Below are positions 57,901-64,000 of a DNA stretch of 64,000 nt, piece after piece. The notes beneath the pieces are model-generated. The model saw nothing but the letters and a program-made list of their open reading frames with translations. It had not been told where the DNA came from and searched no databases. A program made the translations under genes and the position numbers. Position 1 is the first letter of the stretch. Every line of letters begins with the position of its first letter. Origin of the DNA: Aptenodytes patagonicus (Eukaryota; Chordata; Aves; Sphenisciformes; Spheniscidae); assembly GCF_965638725.1 (NCBI RefSeq), contig NC_134970.1, positions 5,647,001-5,711,000 on the forward strand, read 5' to 3'.

Positions 57901-60719
57901 ACTGGAGATGGACTCTCTGTTTGCAGTACATCCCTTAGAGCTGGATGGGAACCAAGTTTTCGAAGTTTCCCATGATTTCCCCCGTTGATTTTTTTCCTCC
58001 CCACCTTTTCTGGGGATTTCTAAATAAATTTATAAGGATGGGTGAACTGGGATGAAATCAGAATATTTAATTCTGGGTTTTGACTCCTATGAAGTATTTT
58101 ATGTAGCGTTATTATGAACACATTTTTGGGAATGAACTTCTCTCGTCTTCTATTGAGTTGTATCAGATTTTAGAAGAAGCGGAAAAAACTTGCTTTTAGC
58201 ACCTAAGAGTTTTCAGCAAAAAAGGATCGTTTTGGGAAAAACGAGGAGATGGGAAAGACTTGCTTCTGGACATTTGATGTGAAGACCCTTAGAGATCCGG
58301 CTACCCTAATGGGAGATGTGAGCAAGCACCTGGGCAGCAGTAACCTTCATTTTGCTAAAGCTTTGGAAAGTTGCTGTGACTTCAGGGACAGGTCTTTGGA
58401 GACGACGGGGCCCATCCCACCAAAACTTTATATTCCTCATAAAACATTTGCTGTTCAGTCTTAACTGTAAGATGCAGCGTAGAGCGGGGGAGGTTTGAGC
58501 AGAATATTGTACAAAACAAGACCGGTATAGGCTATTGCATTGTTGATGTAATACTAAGAAGAGAATATTTAGGTGCTATATGTTGAAAAATAGACAAAAT
58601 AGCCTTGTAAAAGATCTTGTAACTTCATTCCTGCACTTTGTAGGATAAATCCTGAACCTCTTAAGAACTTAAGCATTAATTTAAAAAAATATATGTCTAG
58701 GCAAATTTAATGCAACAAGTAGCAGCTTGATTTGTCACAACTTATAACAAGTCTCCATGAATATTTTTTGTACAATGCTTGACTGTTTTAAGAGTTCCTG
58801 TGCACCTGCACAGTATCCCTCCAGAGATGCCTTTTAGCCAAAATTATTCCATCATGATACTGGGTATGATGCTGTTCTCTTAAACATTTTTCATTACATG
58901 TGCGTGCACACACAGATCTCCCTTGTTTTTCTGAGATCCTCAAAAAAAGCATTGGAGCTGCTACTGCACGTACCTACTATCTATACGGGTAGCACTGGGT
59001 AGCAACTTCAGCAGCACTGGGAATATCAGAAGATCCCAAATATTTTTCATAGTATGATTTACATTATAATACAGAGATTCAGGACTGCATCTGCCTTTCA
59101 GGAGCCTAGTAACTTCCTTTTGTCACCCTATAGCAGCAGCCCTATATAACCGGGAATTACTGCGTGGAGCAGCAAGGTTGGAAAATACCTTTTAGCTGAC
59201 CTGTGCTGTTAAGCCAGAAGCCGGGATGAGATGTCAGGGTGAACACAAGGAGCAGAGATTTGGAATTACCTGTGAAAAATTCCCCTCCTAATCTTTCTGG
59301 GGGGAGAATAGAGGTTAACCGGGGACCACCTGGAGCAAAGGGATTCTGCAGGAGCATCTTCCTCCCGCTGCCAAGCAGCAGCCCCTGCGCCGGAGACTCC
59401 CAAGCTGTCGCTTGGGTGTAAATTTACTCGGATGGGCTTTTTTTCTTTTCCCCGAGTAACCCAAGTCCTCCAGCCAAGTTAGAGTTTCCAGCCCTCCCAG
59501 CTGTGCCTGTATCCTGCAGGGCACCCGCTTGGCTCCGGTGTGTATTTGGGACCTCTTCAAAGGAACGGGAGGAAACGGGTGGTCCCAGCCCAACAAACTA
59601 CCCGTAGACTCATCTTTTACCCATGATGTTAGAGCAAAGCAGCCTGTTTGGAGACTCAGAAGAAAGAGAGGCTGTAAACTTGAAACAGCAGTATCCCAGA
59701 AACCCCAGATGACCTGTCCTGTGGATGTAGTAGGCTTTATCAGCCAGGGTCTGCATCCTGGTAAGAGTCTCTTGTGCGCTTTCCCACAGTACGTCGTATT
59801 AGTCATCCCTAGTTATTCAGCTCTAGTTGAGCAAAGCCTTGTCTCTGTCTTTTTTTTTTTTGTTAGCCTGAAAACCTATATTTAAATATGAAGAGGTGGG
59901 AGGCGTTTTTAATCCCAGCTGGATAATTCCTAAAATGCACAGAGGTAAAGCCTTAGCAGGCAGCTGCTATGAGAACGTGCTGTTACGTTCCTCTGCTGCC
60001 TTGGGTGCGTAAAGCTGGACTTGAGCGCAGCTTACGCCAGGCTCTGCCTTGCTCTGTGCCTCTTGGACAGCAGCCGGGTCCTTTCTGCTAAGTTTTGCCA
60101 TCGTGTGCTAGATTTGTTGCGTATGCCTGTGTAGGGATGTTCATGAAGCCTTTCTGGATTTACGTGCTTCATTTCCACCTCAGTCCTGTCTTGGGTACCC
60201 CGTCTCGCCCACGCGACTCATCTGATGCCTCTTCCCCCATCTCACTGTTTTAAGCCCGTTAAACTGTGTGAAATTTGGGAGGCAGGGAAGTATTGTGGCT
60301 CAGCAGAGAGGGACGACAGAGCTGCAGTAAGCTTATATGCCACGGTGGCAAAGGGGCTTTTGTGGGGGTAAGTTCAGGAGAAGAAACTAGGTAGATTTGG
60401 GGCTGTTTCTTCAGTAGCAAGAGAGACGAAGACGTGATACAGCCGGGGACACCCAACAGTGACCACAGACCAGACCTTGCCTCTCTCATTTGTGAAAGGA
60501 GCCAGACATGAAATACTCTCTGAAATACAAATACCACACGTGCAATTTTAGTACGAGGGTCCAAAGCCCCAGGAGTCTTAAATGCCTGACCCAAGGCCGT
60601 GCAAAAGGCGGTGGCAGAGGCTTCGAGGCTTCCTCTAGGCTATTCCCCACCCTCAGCTCATCTCCATCACGGCCTGCCTCTCCATCCTGTTAATTTGAGC
60701 TGGGGAGGCTTAGTCTTGC
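54936..60719. other. Region without recognisable exons
   Basis: No gene or repeat family is recognised. An AT-rich tract runs from about 58020 to 58900. A TATATAA run at about 59141 has no visible gene after it. A T-run lies near 59851-59861. Confidence 0.4.
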
Positions 60720-61350
60720 CTTGTAATCTTGATTTGGAGTTTCATTATGAATTACTTGAGTCTCATGTGCCATTTTAAATTGATTCGTTATGCTAAGTAC
60801 TTGCCAAATGCATAATGAGGGTCTAAATCGGTCCGTATGTAACAAGGCAGCGATTCAATTATTCCTAGCACTCACGCTCTGACAAAAGCCTCAATTATTG
60901 CTGTCACTTGCATTTTGGGACCTTCCCCACACATACACACACACACAAAATCCATCGGAGGCACTTCATGGTTTCTAGCGCCCGCCCCGTTATTTATTAT
61001 TATTATAAACGTTGCTATTTTCGGCTTCCTCGCACACGAGCACAGGGCTGGGAGTTCGCCCTGTGGGGATTTGTATTAATGAGAATTGGAACAGCTTTCG
61101 GGGGGGATGACTGCTCCGTCTCTTCCAATCCATTCACAAAGTCTGTGTGGCAGCTCTTAAAGACCGACGGCAGAAATGAAAATTAATCAAATGAAGGGGC
61201 TATTAGCCATAGCATGTCAAAGAGAGCCTGAAAGCCGTCAGACCGACCAGCGAAAAAAGCTTTTATCTCTTTCTAACAAATGTTAGAAATCCAGCCACAA
61301 CCGTGATGGGCTCTAAAATGCCATTAGGGTGGTGTAAATAATTATAATCG
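60720..61350. promoter_or_regulatory. Probable conserved enhancer-like block
   Basis: About 600 bp of AT-rich, non-coding sequence has dense homeodomain-type cores (AATTACTT, TCAATTATT, ATTAATCAAATGA, TAATTATAAT), a short CA-repeat at 60931-60948 and no long frame. This texture is typical of deeply conserved developmental enhancers. No alignment was done. Confidence 0.4.
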
Positions 61351-64000
61351 CCACCCTACTCACGTCTTCCCTAGGTTTCAGGGAACTCCACGAAGGAAGG
61401 TCGATACCTGCAACCCATTTTACAGATGAGGAGACTGAGGCGCCATTCCCTGAGGACATTGCAGAGCCTCAGTGACAGGGATGAGGGGACGTGGGGTTTA
61501 GTCCTTTTTCCCCAAAATTTTGCGCATCACCTTGGGAAATAGTCCCAAAGTAATCTGTTTAATGGACTAATGAATGATGGGCTAAACCAGACCCAAATGT
61601 GGGCACTGAGTTGAGCCTCCTGGCTTTTCGCTGGCCCTGATTTGCAGTTCAGGTGTCTTTAAATGGTGAAGCAGCCTCCAAAATACAGGTCCAGGACCTC
61701 CTCCTGTCCCTGCTCTGTGGCTTTATCCCTCTCCTTGAGTCGGGCTGGTGGAGGAGGTGGTTGCAGTGTTGTTCACATCACGTTTCGGGGCATTCCTGCA
61801 AACTTCGGAGCTCAAAAAACCCTTTTACCTCTTTGCTTTGGAGATTCAGATGAGCAGAGAACAACCTCAGGTCCAAACCTCAGTCTCTCCTCCACGCTGC
61901 AAAAAGCCAGGAGATGCTGGTAGCTGTAAGCTTTTCTTCCAAGCTCCCTCATGATGAAATGTCAGTGCAAGGCAGCGCCCCGTCCGCAGTGCCGCGGCTG
62001 ACACCGGGGCTAGGAGCTATCGTGAATCATCCTCATTAAAAAGCATTTCCAGTTCAGCTTTGCAGAGATGCCTCACACCGTCTTTGCTGCCATAATGGAG
62101 CTATTAAAAGCTCCCGTGTAAGGCAGGCGTCAGACAATAGACACAGGCAGGTACAGCCTGAAACCCCGTCCCAGAGGGCGTGGGGTGAAAAACCCATTTT
62201 CTCACTTGTTTCCCATGCCAGGAGCAAGAGGAGGAGGCTGGACCTGCCAGCAGCATCTCCACGGCACAGAGACTGCTTGCTGGGCACAGAGGGACCTGGC
62301 CTTATGGCATAGGGGCTCCTAGGGAGGCTTATCTATAGGTGATGGTTGTCCCTGAGTTGGGAAGAAAGGTGCGTGTAGGGTGTGTGTAGGGTCTATATGG
62401 CCAGTAGAGCTTCTACAATATCCCACCATATCCCCGGCCCCACAGTATCCACCTGCCCTGGGCTCTGGCATCGTTGGGTTCCTGCAGTGCCAAACATGGT
62501 TATATGTGTTGCAGAAATTGGAGGATTTACCAGGATTTCCCTGTTGAATTCTGGCTTACGATAACTGTTGAGCAAGGAGGCATCTCTTGGGTTGATTTTT
62601 CTCTAACAGGCTCTGCCACCCTCATGCATTTCCCAGCTGTGAGTCAGATCTCATCCTCTGCTCTTCCCCCTCCCCGAAATCATCAGGCACCTCATGAGGT
62701 TTTTGGAAGATAATAACGATAGTAATATCTTGTGCTGGGTTTTTGCTGGCTCTGCTCTGCGCAAGGGCTGGAAACTCACCCTTTGAGCGAAAGGCGAGGG
62801 TCTTCCGTCGCTGCTGGGTGGCAGGAGTTGGGGTCAGCAGGAAAGGGAACCCAGCCCAGACATCACCACGTCTGGCAAGACCACCCAGGCAGCTCCAGTG
62901 TGTCGGGAGTACGTAGACATACTCCTTGTGATGGACCAAACGGATGAATCAAAAGCAGAAATAAATCCTGGCAATTAAAAAAGCATCACCAAGTTCACTG
63001 TTTATTAGGAGGGGTGTCACATAGCTTTGCTCCCAAGGGGGCAGCTGCTGAATTGTGTCCTGGGGGGGACCCCTGTGATGTCTGGGCTCCCTCCCTGCTC
63101 CCTCCCTCCCCGGGATGCTGGAAGCCACCCTTGGGTCCAGCTCCCACCAGCATCTCTGTGCTCTGCCTGCACTGTGTTCTCATCGCTCTCCGGCCAAAAT
63201 GACTTTACCAGGAGGAAAAGCTGTGAGAAAAAGGCAAAGTCAACTGATTTCCTCTCTCTGGGCTGTTCTGGATCTCATTTTGTGCTTCCCCAAAAGAAGA
63301 AGGGGAACAAAGCAGAGAAAGAACAAGATTTGCATTAAAAAAGAAAGCAAGCAGCAGACAAAGAAATAAGGTCAAAGGAAAGGAGAGAAGAGACTTTCAG
63401 TCATTTCGGGGAGAATTCTTCTTTTAAGAAGGTCTTCTCAAGTTTCCTCCCCTTTCTTGCTGTCTCCAGGCTGTTACTAATTCAGTGATTTATATTTGCA
63501 GCAAAACCTTCCATCTCGGGAGTCATTTCTGTTTGTAATGACTTCAGCGAATTAATGGTGGGTACTGCCTTTTGAACCAAAATGAGTTCCTTCGTGGAAT
63601 TAAACTTTTCCTTGATATTCACTGATACTTTTTTTCATGTCTTCATTTATAATTGAGGTTTCTTAATTATTTTTTTAAGGGGAGGGTTAGAGGAAAGGAA
63701 TAGCAAGACTCTTCCAGCAGTGCTTTTTATGAAGGGTGAGCCGCGAAAGCGAAGCAGGCAGTGAGTCAGCATCCTCTCCTGCCTCTGCCGGCAGCCGAGC
63801 TGTTGCTGGGGTTACTGTCACAGGTGACAGAGCGGATCAGCCTTCCTGGTGTCCCCAAGCTGAGCGAGGAGGACCTGTTTTTCCTAATATTGCAAAGAAA
63901 AAAAAAAAAAAGCCAGGCTTCAGGAAGCCCCCACCCCCCCCATCCAAAGAAAACATCCCCAAATTGGTTATATTGTCATTTTGGGCTTAGAGAAATGGAA
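61351..64000. other. Right end without recognisable exons
   Basis: No supported gene. The part 63400-63680 is again AT-rich, with GTAATGACTTCAGCGAATTAATGG-type motifs (read in parts), and may be a further conserved element. An A-run lies at about 63897-63911. Confidence 0.4.

Noticed and set aside
58249-58464. A 71-codon plus-strand ORF with ATG
   Set aside because: No similarity recognised, no flanking splice sites, and it lies in an AT-rich non-coding stretch.
1-64000. CRISPR arrays, bacterial operons or tRNA/rRNA genes
   Set aside because: No spaced direct repeats, no cloverleaf or rRNA segments and clear vertebrate gene structure. The only tRNA-like sequence is the retroviral primer site.

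Overview
The window looks like bird nuclear DNA. It has a GC-rich, gene-compact left half, CR1 LINE copies with the avian 3' tail (ATTCTATGATTCT), a near-complete endogenous retrovirus with two LTRs, and multi-exon genes with GT-AG introns. No tools were run: gene identities rest on protein features read from the sequence, and exon borders on splice consensus plus reading phase.

Left part (about 1-20 kb), plus strand: a BNIP5 (C6orf222) homologue in five coding exons at 2346-5341, carrying a BH3 motif. It is followed by a PNPLA1-type patatin gene with six well-supported exons from 10747 to 17495 and a less certain 3' end near 18489. Both have candidate TATA boxes. A 30-bp perfect palindrome at 20017-20046 carries AATAAA on both strands and may mark the 3' end.

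Middle (20.6-27.0 kb), minus strand: a 6.3-kb provirus. It has two 746-bp LTRs, a 5-bp target duplication (ACTAT), a tRNA-Ser-like primer site, and broken gag, pro, pol and env. A short CR1 is nested inside, and RNase H/integrase are largely absent.

Right of it (29.7-33.0 kb), minus strand: a second PNPLA1-like gene, convergent with the first. It shares the first gene's exon layout and splice phases, including an exon 6 module of the form FG-NY-D--F. It keeps the nucleophile serine and the aspartate, but its oxyanion loop is changed (GSG to GCS) and DGG has become DGE.

Right half (33-64 kb): a solo-LTR-like repeat near 36.0-36.4 kb, a CpG-island promoter at about 39.2-39.7 kb (CRE, NRF1 and YY1 sites) with no assignable gene, and a 5'-truncated CR1 at 42.3-43.3 kb whose reverse-transcriptase C-terminus is still open. 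The rest is about 20 kb without recognisable exons. It holds several AT-rich stretches dense in homeodomain- and SOX-like motifs that resemble conserved enhancers. This could be a long intron or a regulatory desert of a gene outside the window.

The most interesting points are the duplicated, convergent PNPLA1 pair with one possibly catalysis-impaired copy, and the unusual layout of the provirus: its gag start codon overlaps the primer-binding site, no zinc knuckle is visible in Gag, and an env is present in an ERVL/ERV-S-like element.
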